Of a stretch of 64,000 bases of DNA, positions 20,981 through 29,126 are shown one piece after another. Where the stretch lies: the NCBI RefSeq assembly GCF_900100115.1, contig NZ_FNKL01000001.1, forward strand, positions 496,001 through 560,000, written 5' to 3'. A program made the translations under genes and the position numbers. The notes under the pieces were generated by a model that ran no database searches, was not told where the DNA came from, and worked only from the letters and a program-made list of their open reading frames with translations. This DNA comes from Chryseobacterium soldanellicola. Lineage in GTDB: Bacteria > Bacteroidota > Bacteroidia > Flavobacteriales > Weeksellaceae. The stretch's first letter is position 1; each line of letters starts with the position of its first letter.

Positions 20981-21706
20981 TTATTTTATTAGTCTGGTAT
21001 TGTTTTTTTTATAAATTTTAGCATCAAATCTGTAATATCTTGCAGCGCGATGCGAAACGTTGGTCTCAATTTCCTCCAACGGAATAATATAGCTGAATGA
21101 TGAAATCTTTTTGTGAAAATTTTTAATGTCAATTCGTTTTTCACTTAAAGAACTGTACAGCTGATACAATTGTCTTATCGTGAATTTTTTCGGCAGCAAT
21201 TCAAAAATAATTGAGAAATCGGTCTCAATCCATCTTCTTATTTCTGTTAAAGATTCATTGATGATTTTATTATGATCAAAAGGCAATGCGGGTACCTGAT
21301 CTATAGGATGCCAGTCTACGGTCTCATACTTGGTGCTGTTGATTTTTTGGTCTATTTTACATAAAGAAAGGTAGGCCACTGTTATAATCCTGTCAATATT
21401 ATGCATATACTCGGTTCCCATCCACTTGATATCACTCTGATTGCTTGCCCGAAGCGGATCGGCAAAGCACTTGAATTGTTTAAGAACCATTTTTTTTATT
21501 CCCGTCAGCTCATGAAGAACCCGATGGGCAGCATCGTCAACATCTTCATTGCTGAAAATTAAGCTACCCGGCAGTTTTCTCTGCTTGTCTGCAGGTACAT
21601 CGTCTATGGAACGGTGTACAAGTAAAATATTGAGTCTGTTATCATGATCAAATCCAAATACCACGCAATCAACAGAAACATAAGTATGAATAAAATCCTG
21701 GTTCAT
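20981..21706 (-). CDS. Nudix-fold transcriptional regulator of pentose use (XylR/AraR-like of Bacteroidetes)
   Basis: The 241-residue protein has an N-terminal Nudix-like domain (about residues 8-145) and a C-terminal winged helix (FTIRQLYQLYSSLSEKRIDIKNF then RAARYYRFD). The Nudix box is degraded: GSLIFSNEDVDDAAHRVLHE lacks the usual REXXEE glutamates, so it is probably a ligand sensor rather than a hydrolase. Nudix-derived sugar regulators control arabinose and xylose genes in Bacteroides. Its position at the head of xylB-xylA makes xylose or a xylose-derived effector the likely signal. It may be autoregulated through the palindromes at 21812-21955. Confidence 0.85.
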   Translation of the reverse strand: MNQDFIHTYVSVDCVVFGFDHDNRLNILLVHRSIDDVPADKQRKLPGSLIFSNEDVDDAAHRVLHELTGIKKMVLKQFKCFADPLRASNQSDIKWMGTEYMHNIDRIITVAYLSLCKIDQKINSTKYETVDWHPIDQVPALPFDHNKIINESLTEIRRWIETDFSIIFELLPKKFTIRQLYQLYSSLSEKRIDIKNFHKKISSFSYIIPLEEIETNVSHRAARYYRFDAKIYKKNNTRLIK

Positions 21707-21732
21707 TTTTTATTAACATTTACGTAACATCA

Positions 21733-21740
21733 CAAATATA
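21733..21740 (-). promoter_or_regulatory. Candidate -7 element for the regulator-xylB-xylA unit
   Basis: The minus strand reads TATATTTG, matching the Bacteroidetes TAnnTTTG -7 element, 27-34 bp before the regulator ATG. No convincing -33 box is seen, which may mean the promoter depends on an activator. Confidence 0.45.
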
Positions 21741-21811
21741 AAAATTCAATCGAGAAAAAAAAATAAAATCTATACTACGGACTATATATCAACATTTTAC
21801 ATATCTATTTT

Positions 21812-21955
21812 TTATGATAAGAATGATATATAAATCATGATAACCTTATCATGATTTTAATGATTAGTATTTCAGATTAGCCTAATATATAGTTATTTAA
21901 ATGTAAAATAAACACTTAAAAAAATAATATATACTTATATCCATCTTATGATAAG
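21812..21955. promoter_or_regulatory. Cluster of related palindromes upstream of the xyl regulator (candidate operators)
   Basis: Three sites share the core TTATGATAAG / TTATCATGA. They are TTATGATAAG at 21812-21821, a perfect 12-bp-arm palindrome at 21832-21857 (AAATCATGATAA-CC-TTATCATGATTT) and CTTATGATAAG at 21945-21955. They lie 70-220 bp upstream of the candidate -7 element. The repeated core argues for binding of a dimeric regulator, most simply the adjacent Nudix regulator. The assignment is inference. Confidence 0.5.
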
Positions 21956-22263
21956 AAAATTTTAATTTTTGTTGATTTTTTTTAGAAATTTATTAAGAAA
22001 AACAATCATTTTTATCAGAATACGCACATTTAAGACGTGTAGTTTTTACAATTATTCGGTCCAAGATTTAAAAATTATCAAAAAATGCTTATTTTGAGTA
22101 CGAATTGGGAGAAGTTTTAAAGTTTACAAAAATGGAAAAGTCTCAGTATGTTAAGGGTCCTGAAAGGATAAGGCTGCTTTATTTGCTAGAGCACGATTTT
22201 TACTATTGAAAAAATATTTACAAACCACTTCATAGCCTTTAAAAGCTTTAGATCATAAAAAAG
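21858..22263. other. Intergenic region upstream of the xyl operator cluster
   Basis: This is AT-rich sequence with no convincing gene. It contains one of the operator-like sites (21945-21955). At 22132-22209 on the plus strand there is a possible 25-codon ORF (MEKSQYVKGPERIRLLYLLE then HDFYY) whose frame is open further upstream without a start. Its composition is more gene-like than the surroundings, so it may be a decayed gene fragment. Confidence 0.4.
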
Positions 22264-22289
22264 AAATCACCCGCAATTGCGGGTGATTT
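22264..22289 (-). terminator. Intrinsic terminator after the VOC gene
   Basis: AAATCACCCGCAA and TTGCGGGTGATTT form a perfect 13-bp inverted repeat. On the minus strand it is followed by CTTTTTTATG, 71 bp after the stop of the VOC gene at 22360. Confidence 0.85.
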
Positions 22290-22359
22290 ATAAATAAAGA
22301 ATTCAGATCAATATATTACCCGGAAAGGTAATAAATCAATTTCTTTCTGGTTTGTTAAT

Positions 22360-22764
22360 TTAAGCATCAAATTTACTGATTGCCTCAGCTGTGACGGGAG
22401 TAAAAAAATTCACTAAATTACCGTCCGGGTCACGAAACAGGAGAGATTTATTTCCCCAGGGCATTTCTGTAGGTTTTTGAACAATATAAGGTTGAAGAAA
22501 ATCTGTCATTCTTTCATAAACATTTTCTACATTATCTACCATAAATTCTATTATGGCACTGTGATTTTGGGCAGCCAGAGCAATATTTTCCGCATCAAAA
22601 AACTGCAGTGTCTTTATGCTGCCAATTGCTAAAGTTGCGTTTTTCATTTTTAGTTCGGCAAAATCAGGACCATATTTTACGACAGAACAACCTGTTATCT
22701 GTTCATAAAATTGTATTAATTTTTCAATATCGGCAGTAATAATACGAATAGAAACTAAATTCAT
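22360..22764 (-). CDS. VOC (glyoxalase/bleomycin-resistance fold) family protein
   Basis: The 134-residue cytoplasmic protein has two beta-alpha-beta-beta-beta units: ISLVS-type strand plus IEKLIQFYEQITGC near the start, then IIEFMVDNVENVYERMT and SLLFRDPDGNLVNFF near the end. RDPDGNLVNFF is the common C-terminal VOC strand with the metal-site region. Family members range from lyases and dioxygenases to drug-binding proteins, and no substrate can be inferred. It stands alone with its own terminator. Confidence 0.8.
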   Translation of the reverse strand: MNLVSIRIITADIEKLIQFYEQITGCSVVKYGPDFAELKMKNATLAIGSIKTLQFFDAENIALAAQNHSAIIEFMVDNVENVYERMTDFLQPYIVQKPTEMPWGNKSLLFRDPDGNLVNFFTPVTAEAISKFDA

Positions 22765-22866
22765 TTTGTTATTGTTTTAAATTACTACAAAAATACCTCA
22801 TGGTTGTGACAAGAGTCTGTCAGTAGTAATTTTTAAAGCAATTTGAATATTTAAATGAAATTAATT

Positions 22867-23193
22867 CTATTGATGCCTGTTCCCTTTTTGATGGTAATTT
22901 ACATTTTTATTCACCGCTTGAGCTTGATAGCTAGAGATATTTTCTATCGTATTGCCTTCAAAATTATTTGCGGCCGAAGTTTGTAAATCTGCTTCAGGGA
23001 CATCAAAATGAATCTGCTTTCCGTTTTTGTAAAGCTTATTATCAAAAGTGCGATAAATTTGATTTTCTCTGTAGATATTTCCGTCAGGCGCTGTGAATTT
23101 TTTTAGTTTATTATTCTTTTTTCGTCTTTTGCTTAAAAAAACTAAAGATCCTCCAACTAACAATGCTAATGCTATTTTCACTTTATTATTCAT
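22867..23193 (-). CDS. Small membrane-anchored hypothetical protein
   Basis: The 108-residue protein has one N-terminal membrane segment (VKIALALLVGGSLVFL) followed by a basic stop-transfer patch (SKRRKKNNKLKK). A polar tail includes a short repeat-like pattern (GNIYRENQIYRTFDNKLYKN). The tail ends rich in Asn and Gln. I do not recognise a family. It lies between two VOC genes on the same strand with gaps of about 100 bp, so it may be its own unit. Confidence 0.6.
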   Translation of the reverse strand: MNNKVKIALALLVGGSLVFLSKRRKKNNKLKKFTAPDGNIYRENQIYRTFDNKLYKNGKQIHFDVPEADLQTSAANNFEGNTIENISSYQAQAVNKNVNYHQKGNRHQ

Positions 23194-23308
23194 AATATCT
23201 TTTTGTTTTAATTAACAAATTGCCTGCCATAAAGACAAAAAAAATTAGTTCCCAAGATAATTGGAAACTAAAAATTAAGGCCAGTTAATACTTACTATTT
23301 GGATAAGC

Positions 23309-23821
23309 TTATTTTGTGGTTTCACTTCCCATGCTTTTACCCAATTTTTCATATTCAATATCATTAGGTTCCCAAAGTTCTATCTTATTTCCCTCAATAT
23401 CAAGAATATGAACAAATTTTCCGTATTCGTAGGTTTCGATTTTATCTGTAATCGTAACCCCTTCTTTTTGCAGTTCTGCTACCAGCTTTTCGAGATTTCC
23501 TACGCGATAATTTATCATAAAATCTTTTTCTGACGGCTCAAAATATTTGGTTGTTTCCTTAAACGGGCTCCATTGTGAAAATCCTTTTTTAGCATTATCC
23601 GCACCCTGATACCATTCAAAAACAGCTCCATATTCATTGGTTTTCAATCCCAAATGATCGCTGTACCATTTCATCATTTTTTTCGGGTCTTTACATTTAA
23701 AGAAAATCCCGCCGATTCCGGTTACTTTTTTATCACTAAATGGATTTTCCGTAACAGATTTAAATGCAAATCCAACAAGGAATGAGGCTATAATACAAAG
23801 AATAAAAATTATTTTTTTCAT
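23309..23821 (-). CDS. VOC family protein with N-terminal export signal or membrane anchor
   Basis: The 170-residue protein begins with a hydrophobic segment (IIFILCIIASFLVGFAF) and then has a single VOC-type domain: GIGGIFFKCKDPKKMMKWYSD, DFMINYRVGNLEKLVAELQ and FVHILDIEGNKIELWEPND. The C-terminal DIEGNKIELWEP segment is the usual second metal-side strand. The export signal is unusual for this mainly cytoplasmic family. Substrate is unknown. It is divergent from the AraC gene that starts 111 bp away. Confidence 0.78.
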   Translation of the reverse strand: MKKIIFILCIIASFLVGFAFKSVTENPFSDKKVTGIGGIFFKCKDPKKMMKWYSDHLGLKTNEYGAVFEWYQGADNAKKGFSQWSPFKETTKYFEPSEKDFMINYRVGNLEKLVAELQKEGVTITDKIETYEYGKFVHILDIEGNKIELWEPNDIEYEKLGKSMGSETTK

Positions 23822-23932
23822 AATGGAATTTTTGAATTTAAGGCTAAAATATCAAAAAATGTCAAACAAAAAAGCAGTAATTTTGAATATCAACAATAAA
23901 TATTTGCAAAAAAACAGATATGATAGAATTTT

Positions 23933-24784
23933 ATGATTGATAACTATAAAAAATATGATCTATACGGTAAAACCCTGATACAAAAAATTGTATTGAAGTC
24001 ACCGTTTACATTTGATTTTCCGGTTACTGAGCAGGCCTGCTTTTTATATGTATTGGAAGGCGATTTTGAATACCAAATTGACGAGCAGGAAATCAATATA
24101 CCCACTAATTATTCACTATTTCTGAACTGTATAAATTCCGGAAAACAAATCCGCAATTCTCGGCTAAAAGACAGTTGCGAACTCGTAATTGTTACTTTTT
24201 ATCCTGATATATTAAAGAAAATTTATGAAAGAGAACTGCCTTCTTTACTTCAGGCTCCGAAAAAAATAATTTCAAATACATCAAGCGAAATAATAAGCAA
24301 TGACTTTTTAATCCAGAAATACATTGATGGGTTATTATTTTACTTCAAAAATCCATCTTTAGTTAATGAAGATATTTTGATTTTAAAATTAAAGGAAATT
24401 ATACTTTTATTATCGCAAACTCAAAATGCAGAAACGATACAGGAAATACTCTCACAGCTTTTTTCACCAAAGTCTTATATTTTTAAGCAAACCATTGAAT
24501 CACAACTATTTTCGCAGGTAACAATTGAAGAGCTGGCATCACAAAATAACTTAAGCGTTTCTTCATTTAAGCGGGAATTTGCCAAATTATACAACGATAC
24601 ACCTGCCAATTACATCAAAACAAAAAAGCTCGAAAAAGCCGCTGAATTATTGTCAGTTTCTGACAAACGAATTACTGAGATCGCATTTGATTGCGGATTC
24701 AATGATCTTGCTAATTTTACTAAAAGCTTCAGCAATAAATACCAGATTACCCCCACAAATTATCGCCTTAAGCTCAAAAAATAG
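23933..24784 (+). CDS. AraC-family transcriptional regulator
   Basis: The 283-residue protein has an N-terminal cupin-like sensing region (about 1-120, including ACFLYVLEGDFEYQIDEQEI) and a C-terminal double helix-turn-helix. The latter shows TIEELASQNNLSVSSFKREF and KRITEIAFDCGFNDLANFTK, then FSNKYQITPTNYR, the standard AraC signature. The effector is unknown. Neighbours are a divergent VOC gene and a downstream small membrane-protein gene, either of which may be a target. Confidence 0.9.
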   Translation: MIDNYKKYDLYGKTLIQKIVLKSPFTFDFPVTEQACFLYVLEGDFEYQIDEQEINIPTNYSLFLNCINSGKQIRNSRLKDSCELVIVTFYPDILKKIYERELPSLLQAPKKIISNTSSEIISNDFLIQKYIDGLLFYFKNPSLVNEDILILKLKEIILLLSQTQNAETIQEILSQLFSPKSYIFKQTIESQLFSQVTIEELASQNNLSVSSFKREFAKLYNDTPANYIKTKKLEKAAELLSVSDKRITEIAFDCGFNDLANFTKSFSNKYQITPTNYRLKLKK

Positions 24785-24805
24785 TCTGTTATTACTTAAT
24801 TCTCG

Positions 24806-24843
24806 AAAAGCACGCTTAAATGATATTTAGGCGTGCTTTTTTT
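24806..24843 (+). terminator. Intrinsic terminator after the AraC-family gene
   Basis: AAAAGCACGC (24806-24815) pairs with GCGTGCTTTT (24831-24840), with a further inner TAAAT/ATTTA stem, and is followed by a run of T. It lies 22 bp after the stop codon. Confidence 0.85.
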
Positions 24844-24987
24844 GGACCGAATTGCCATAAAATTGAACTGATTTACAAACTCATTCCGTTTTCTGTATCG
24901 GAAATTTGCAGAGTCACTTTTTAATATCAAATCTAAAAATGGATATTAAAAAAACAACTTTTTCACATTAATTTAAAATATTATAAA

Positions 24988-25485
24988 ATGGGTTTATCAA
25001 ACTTAGGAATTTTTCACACAATTATTGGCGTTGCTGCAATTGTAGCCGCGATTGTAGCTTTTGTAAGATACGGTAAAATACATTTGGGGAAATTATCAGG
25101 GAAAATATATTTTTACGGAACTGTAATTACCTCAATCACAGCGCTTGGGCTTTCTAAACACGGAGGTTTTAATGCGGGGCATGTTTTCTCGGTTTTCATT
25201 CTGCTGTTGGTATTGACAGCCTATTTTCTTCACGTAAGAAAAAAAGAAAGTAACAAAGCTCGTTTTTTCGAAAATTTCTGCCTGTCCTTGAGTTTCTTTT
25301 TATCATTGGTCCCTACTGTGAATGAGACTTTTACGCGCGTACCAATCGGGCACCCTTTAGCGAAAGACATTAATGACCCGATAATTGGAAGAACACTTTT
25401 AATTCTTCTGGTATTTTTTATTGCCGGTTCTGTTTATCAATTCATAAAGCAAAAGAAAGATAATAATCAATCTGTGGAAATTTAA
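24988..25485 (+). CDS. Small multi-pass membrane protein (DUF2306-like)
   Basis: The 165-residue protein has about five hydrophobic segments: TIIGVAAIVAAIVAFV, YFYGTVITSITALGL, HVFSVFILLLVLTAYFL, FCLSLSFFLSLVP and TLLILLVFFIAGSVYQF. It contains KIHLGKLSGKIYF and a conserved-looking SKHGGFNAGH. The pattern resembles DUF2306-type proteins of unknown function, but I cannot confirm the family by reading alone. It begins 203 bp after the AraC gene and ends before a bidirectional hairpin. Confidence 0.6.
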   Translation: MGLSNLGIFHTIIGVAAIVAAIVAFVRYGKIHLGKLSGKIYFYGTVITSITALGLSKHGGFNAGHVFSVFILLLVLTAYFLHVRKKESNKARFFENFCLSLSFFLSLVPTVNETFTRVPIGHPLAKDINDPIIGRTLLILLVFFIAGSVYQFIKQKKDNNQSVEI

Positions 25486-25510
25486 AATCATCCTTAAAAT
25501 CTGTTAATAA

Positions 25511-25541
25511 AAAACCATGAAATAATAAATTTCACGGTTTT
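25511..25541. terminator. Bidirectional terminator between convergent genes
   Basis: AAAACCATGAAAT and ATTTCACGGTTTT pair with one G-T wobble, and T or A runs lie on both sides. It sits between the plus-strand membrane-protein gene (stop 25485) and the minus-strand MreB-like gene (stop 25575). Confidence 0.75.
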
Positions 25542-25574
25542 GTTATTTATAATAGTAATTAAAAAGTCAAAACA

Positions 25575-26603
25575 TTAACTGCTCATAAGAAACCTGAATT
25601 TATTGATGTTTTTAAGAGCGATTCCTGTTCCCCGGACGACAGTTCGCAGAGGATCTTCAGCCACACATACGGGCAATCCTGTTTTCTTGTGAATCCTCTC
25701 TGCCAGGCCGTTAAGCAATGCACCGCCTCCGGCAAGAAAAATCCCTGTCTTATAAATATCTGCGGCAAGCTCCGGCGGGGTAAGGGATAGCGTTTCCATG
25801 ATTGCGTCTTCAATTCTCATGATGGATTTGTCCAGAGCCTTAAAAATTTCTTTATAATTTATCATGATCTCTTTGGGCTTACCGGTAATCAGGTCTTTCC
25901 CGCGCACGGGAATATCTTCTAAAGGGTATTCTAATTCTTCCAGCGCAGAACCTATCTCAATTTTTATTCTCTCGGCAGTTCTTTCACCAACATCCAAATT
26001 ATGCTGTGATCTTATAAAATAAGAAATATCATTGGTAAAAACATCGCCTGCTATTTTAATTGATTTATCACAAACGATCCCGCCAAGTGCGATGACTGCT
26101 ATTTCTGTCGTCCCGCCGCCAATGTCAACAATCATATTCCCTTCCGGACTTTCTACATCAATACCTGCTCCGATCGCTGCGGCCATGGGTTCATAGATCA
26201 GTTTTACTTCTTTTGCATTGACCTTTAAGGCTGAATCTCGGACTGCCCTTTTTTCAACCTCCGTAATTCCTGAAGGAATGCATATTACGATTCTCAGCGT
26301 GGGCTGCATTAATTTCCCTCCAAGCTGCGGAATCTGTTTAATAAACTCTTTAATCATGTGTTCAGAAGCATGAAAATCTGCAATAACTCCATCTTTCAAA
26401 GGCCGGACTATCCTTATATTCTCATGGGTTTTTCCCTGCATAAGCTTGGCCTGCTCTCCGACGGCAATCGGCTTTCCCGTGAAACGGTCTATGGCAACAA
26501 TAGAAGGTTGGTCAATAACGATTTTATTATTATGAATAATCAGTGTATTAGCAGTTCCCAGATCTACTGCGATCTCCTCCGTAAACATATCAAACAACTT
26601 CAT
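25575..26603 (-). CDS. MreB/Mbl-type actin-like cell-shape protein (stand-alone paralogue)
   Basis: The 342-residue protein begins MKLFDMFTEEIAVDLGTANTL, the MreB phosphate-1 motif. It continues with RIVRPLKDGVIADFHASEHM, YEPMAAAIGAG, MIVDIGGGTTEIAVIALGGI (phosphate-2 motif) and FLAGGGALLNGL. MreB polymers guide peptidoglycan synthesis at the inner membrane. The usual mreC, mreD, pbp2 and rodA partners are absent here, so it is either a second copy or an isolated locus. Length and motifs are intact. Confidence 0.88.
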   Translation of the reverse strand: MKLFDMFTEEIAVDLGTANTLIIHNNKIVIDQPSIVAIDRFTGKPIAVGEQAKLMQGKTHENIRIVRPLKDGVIADFHASEHMIKEFIKQIPQLGGKLMQPTLRIVICIPSGITEVEKRAVRDSALKVNAKEVKLIYEPMAAAIGAGIDVESPEGNMIVDIGGGTTEIAVIALGGIVCDKSIKIAGDVFTNDISYFIRSQHNLDVGERTAERIKIEIGSALEELEYPLEDIPVRGKDLITGKPKEIMINYKEIFKALDKSIMRIEDAIMETLSLTPPELAADIYKTGIFLAGGGALLNGLAERIHKKTGLPVCVAEDPLRTVVRGTGIALKNINKFRFLMSS

Positions 26604-27105
26604 TTTAATTATTTTATTGCCACTAAATGTACGATATATAAGTTCATTTCGTCAATTTAATATTTTAAAATCTTGCTTGCATATGAAGTTTAAAATTTCA
26701 ATATAAATTTATTTTAAGCTCTTTTTTTTATAAAAATCGTATTCTGGTTTAAATTTTTATTTGAAAATTTAATGTTAGTTGATTTAAAGCTAGCAAAAAA
26801 GCAAAAACAAATATATTTTGCTCATAATTCTTTCCAGGTAAAAAAAATTAATAAACGGTTTATATTTTAAATCTTTAAATTTAAAAATCATGGAAATATT
26901 TTAATTTTAAAGAATATATTTCAAAAAAACTTCGTGTAAATGGCATTTTAAAGCGAATCTTTTTTAAAATAGGCTTATCATAATCGGCAGGCTGCAATGA
27001 TTAACATAACAAAAATCTCCTATAGAAATGACATCATTTACGTGTTAATCATTATATTTACCGAATTATTCGGAATTCGTAAAGATCTGAAAATAAAATT
27101 TTAAG
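26604..27105. other. AT-rich divergent intergenic region between the mreB-like and KAS III genes
   Basis: No ORF is convincing. The minus strand has TATATTTG at 26808-26815, a -7-type element for the mreB-like gene. A near-consensus TATATTTA ends at 27060 and would serve the KAS III gene. A perfect palindrome CCGAAT-T-ATTCGG (27061-27073) lies immediately after it, 32 bp before that ATG, and could be an operator. Confidence 0.4.
27061..27073 (+). promoter_or_regulatory. Palindrome in the leader of the KAS III-like gene
   Basis: CCGAAT-T-ATTCGG has perfect 6-bp arms and starts right after a TATATTTA -7-like element. This position suits a repressor site covering the transcription start. No cognate regulator is identified. 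Confidence 0.35.
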
Positions 27106-28164
27106 ATGACTAGCAAAATTATTGGTGTAGGCAATTACATCCCATCAGAAACTATTGACAATTTATTTTTTGATAAACATATTTTTTTTAATGAAGAAGG
27201 ATTAGTTTTAAAAGAAAACAATGCGTCTATTACCGACAAATTAAAAAAAATTACCGGCATTGAAGAACGCAGGTACGCCAGCAGTGATCAGGTTACTTCA
27301 GATTTAGGATTAATTGCGGCTCAATCTGCCATAGAAAATGCAGGAATAGATCCCGAGACTTTGGATTACATCATATTTGCGCATAATTTTGGTGATGTGC
27401 GTCTGGGAACTGTACAGTCTGACACGGTTCCGAGCCTTGCAGCGAGAGTAAAACATTTATTAAAAATCAAAAATAATTTCTGTGTTGCTTATGATGTTCT
27501 TTTCGGTTGTCCCGGCTGGATTGAAGGGGTGATTCAGGCGAATGCTTTTATAAGATCCGGTATTGCAAAAAGATGTCTGGTTATCGGTGCAGAAACACTT
27601 TCCCGCGTCGTTGACATTCACGACAGAGACAGTATGATCTATGCAGATGGCTCCGGTGCGGTTATTTTGGAAGCCAGTGATGATAATTCCGGGATTAAAT
27701 CTCATTTATCAGCATCTTATACACTTAAAGAAAAAGATTTTTTATACTTCGGAAAATCATATAATACCGATACCTGCCGCGATACAAAATATATCAAAAT
27801 GGATGGCCGGAAAATATATGAATTTGCTCTTATCAACGTTCCGGATGCGATGAAGCAATGTCTTGATAAAAGTGGATATACGATTGACCAATTGGACAAA
27901 ATTATCATACATCAGGCCAATGAAAAGATGGATGAAGCCATCGTCAGCAGATTTTATCAGCTGTATGGCACTACGCCTCCTGAAAACATTATGCCAATGG
28001 TAATCAGCAAGTTAGGAAACAGCAGTGTGGCCACAATACCTTCTTTGCTTACAATGATTTTAAATGATGAGCTGGAATTGCATAAAATAAAGAAAAATGA
28101 TGTAGTTTTATTCGCTTCTGTGGGCGCAGGAATGAATATTAATGCTATTGTTTATAAATTTTAA
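27106..28164 (+). CDS. Beta-ketoacyl-ACP synthase III family enzyme (FabH-like)
   Basis: The 352-residue thiolase-fold protein has an intact Cys-His-Asn triad: Cys135 in LFGCPGWIE, His269 in IIIHQANEKM and Asn305 in KLGNSSVAT. The segment DRDSMIYADGSGAVILEA and C-terminal FASVGAGMNINAIVY also fit. FabH condenses acyl-CoA with malonyl-ACP. Stand-alone paralogues also act in secondary lipid, alkene or pigment pathways. No fab, acyl-carrier or polyketide genes adjoin it, so the primary role in fatty-acid initiation is not assured. The extended N-terminal insertion (FDKHIFFNEEGLVLKENN) matches a 3-oxoacyl synthase III subgroup seen in Bacteroidetes. Confidence 0.85.
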   Translation: MTSKIIGVGNYIPSETIDNLFFDKHIFFNEEGLVLKENNASITDKLKKITGIEERRYASSDQVTSDLGLIAAQSAIENAGIDPETLDYIIFAHNFGDVRLGTVQSDTVPSLAARVKHLLKIKNNFCVAYDVLFGCPGWIEGVIQANAFIRSGIAKRCLVIGAETLSRVVDIHDRDSMIYADGSGAVILEASDDNSGIKSHLSASYTLKEKDFLYFGKSYNTDTCRDTKYIKMDGRKIYEFALINVPDAMKQCLDKSGYTIDQLDKIIIHQANEKMDEAIVSRFYQLYGTTPPENIMPMVISKLGNSSVATIPSLLTMILNDELELHKIKKNDVVLFASVGAGMNINAIVYKF

Positions 28165-28181
28165 CGACAAAAAAATTAAAA

Positions 28182-29126
28182 TTAATTATTTTGGCGCTTA
28201 TTTATTTTTAATTCTTTGTCAATTTCGTCAACCTCGGGTAAAGGTAAATGATAGCTTTCTTCGATATATTTCACAATACTTTCATCGGTTTTGTAGTTTA
28301 AGTTTTTGACAAAAAAATAAGTATTGGATTGTAATAATTCAATAAAAATCTTTGGATTTTGCTTTTTAATTAATGGCTTTTCAATAATTGCTCTTTTGTC
28401 ATCATTAATAATTATATCGCTAAAAGAAGTATTCATAAGAACCGTCTGGAAGAATGACTCTGCAGGCAGAAAAGTATTAAGATAAAATTTTTCAAAATCA
28501 GTAACTTTTTCATTATTTACAAGAAATGAGCAGGTTTCGCGTGTAAAAATCACCCATTTCCCACCAATATAAGGAGTTACATCTTTCATAAATTCTCTGT
28601 CGGAGATTAAAGATGAGATTTTATATGATAATTCCGTAAAGTAATTTTCTATCCTTTGAAGTGTATCAGGGCGGTAAAATTTCTGATCGTAGTAAAAAAT
28701 ATAATTCCTGTTTTTGTTAATACTAAGGAATTTTCTGATAATATTTTGGGATTTTAACGGATAATCTTCACCACTTAAATTAATAAAATAATCCCATTCG
28801 GAGCTTACATTTAATAAAAATTCTATGGCGTTGAGCTCCGCCTGTATCATGCTGAATCCTCCATAAACAATATTTGTGCTTTCGAGAATATAGGCATTGG
28901 GAAACCGGATCAGGTATAACTGAATCTCCTCCGTTATTTCCAGACTTGCCTTTCTGTCAATGTGAATGAGGTAAAATTGATCTCTCGCATAAATTTTCTG
29001 AAACATTTCCTTAAAAACTTCAGGCTTATGGTGCACCATGATAAAATAAGCAATCCTCACGTTGGGATTTGTGCGGGAATCTAAAGTTTGTGTCTCAGGA
29101 TAGGTCGTAGGTAAAGAAGTTTGCAT
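28182..29126 (-). CDS. GT14-like beta-1,6-N-acetylglucosaminyltransferase (core-2/I-branching family)
   Basis: The 314-residue protein starts its domain with RIAYFIMVHHKPEVFKEMFQ and FYLIHIDRKAS. It then has SEWDYFINLSGEDYPLKS, the signature of the core-2/I-branching enzyme family, and YIGGKWVIFTRETC. No signal or membrane segment is seen. In Bacteroidetes such enzymes are assigned to surface glycan assembly. Donor and acceptor cannot be inferred. It converges on the KAS III gene with only 17 bp between stops. Confidence 0.85.
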   Translation of the reverse strand: MQTSLPTTYPETQTLDSRTNPNVRIAYFIMVHHKPEVFKEMFQKIYARDQFYLIHIDRKASLEITEEIQLYLIRFPNAYILESTNIVYGGFSMIQAELNAIEFLLNVSSEWDYFINLSGEDYPLKSQNIIRKFLSINKNRNYIFYYDQKFYRPDTLQRIENYFTELSYKISSLISDREFMKDVTPYIGGKWVIFTRETCSFLVNNEKVTDFEKFYLNTFLPAESFFQTVLMNTSFSDIIINDDKRAIIEKPLIKKQNPKIFIELLQSNTYFFVKNLNYKTDESIVKYIEESYHLPLPEVDEIDKELKINKRQNN

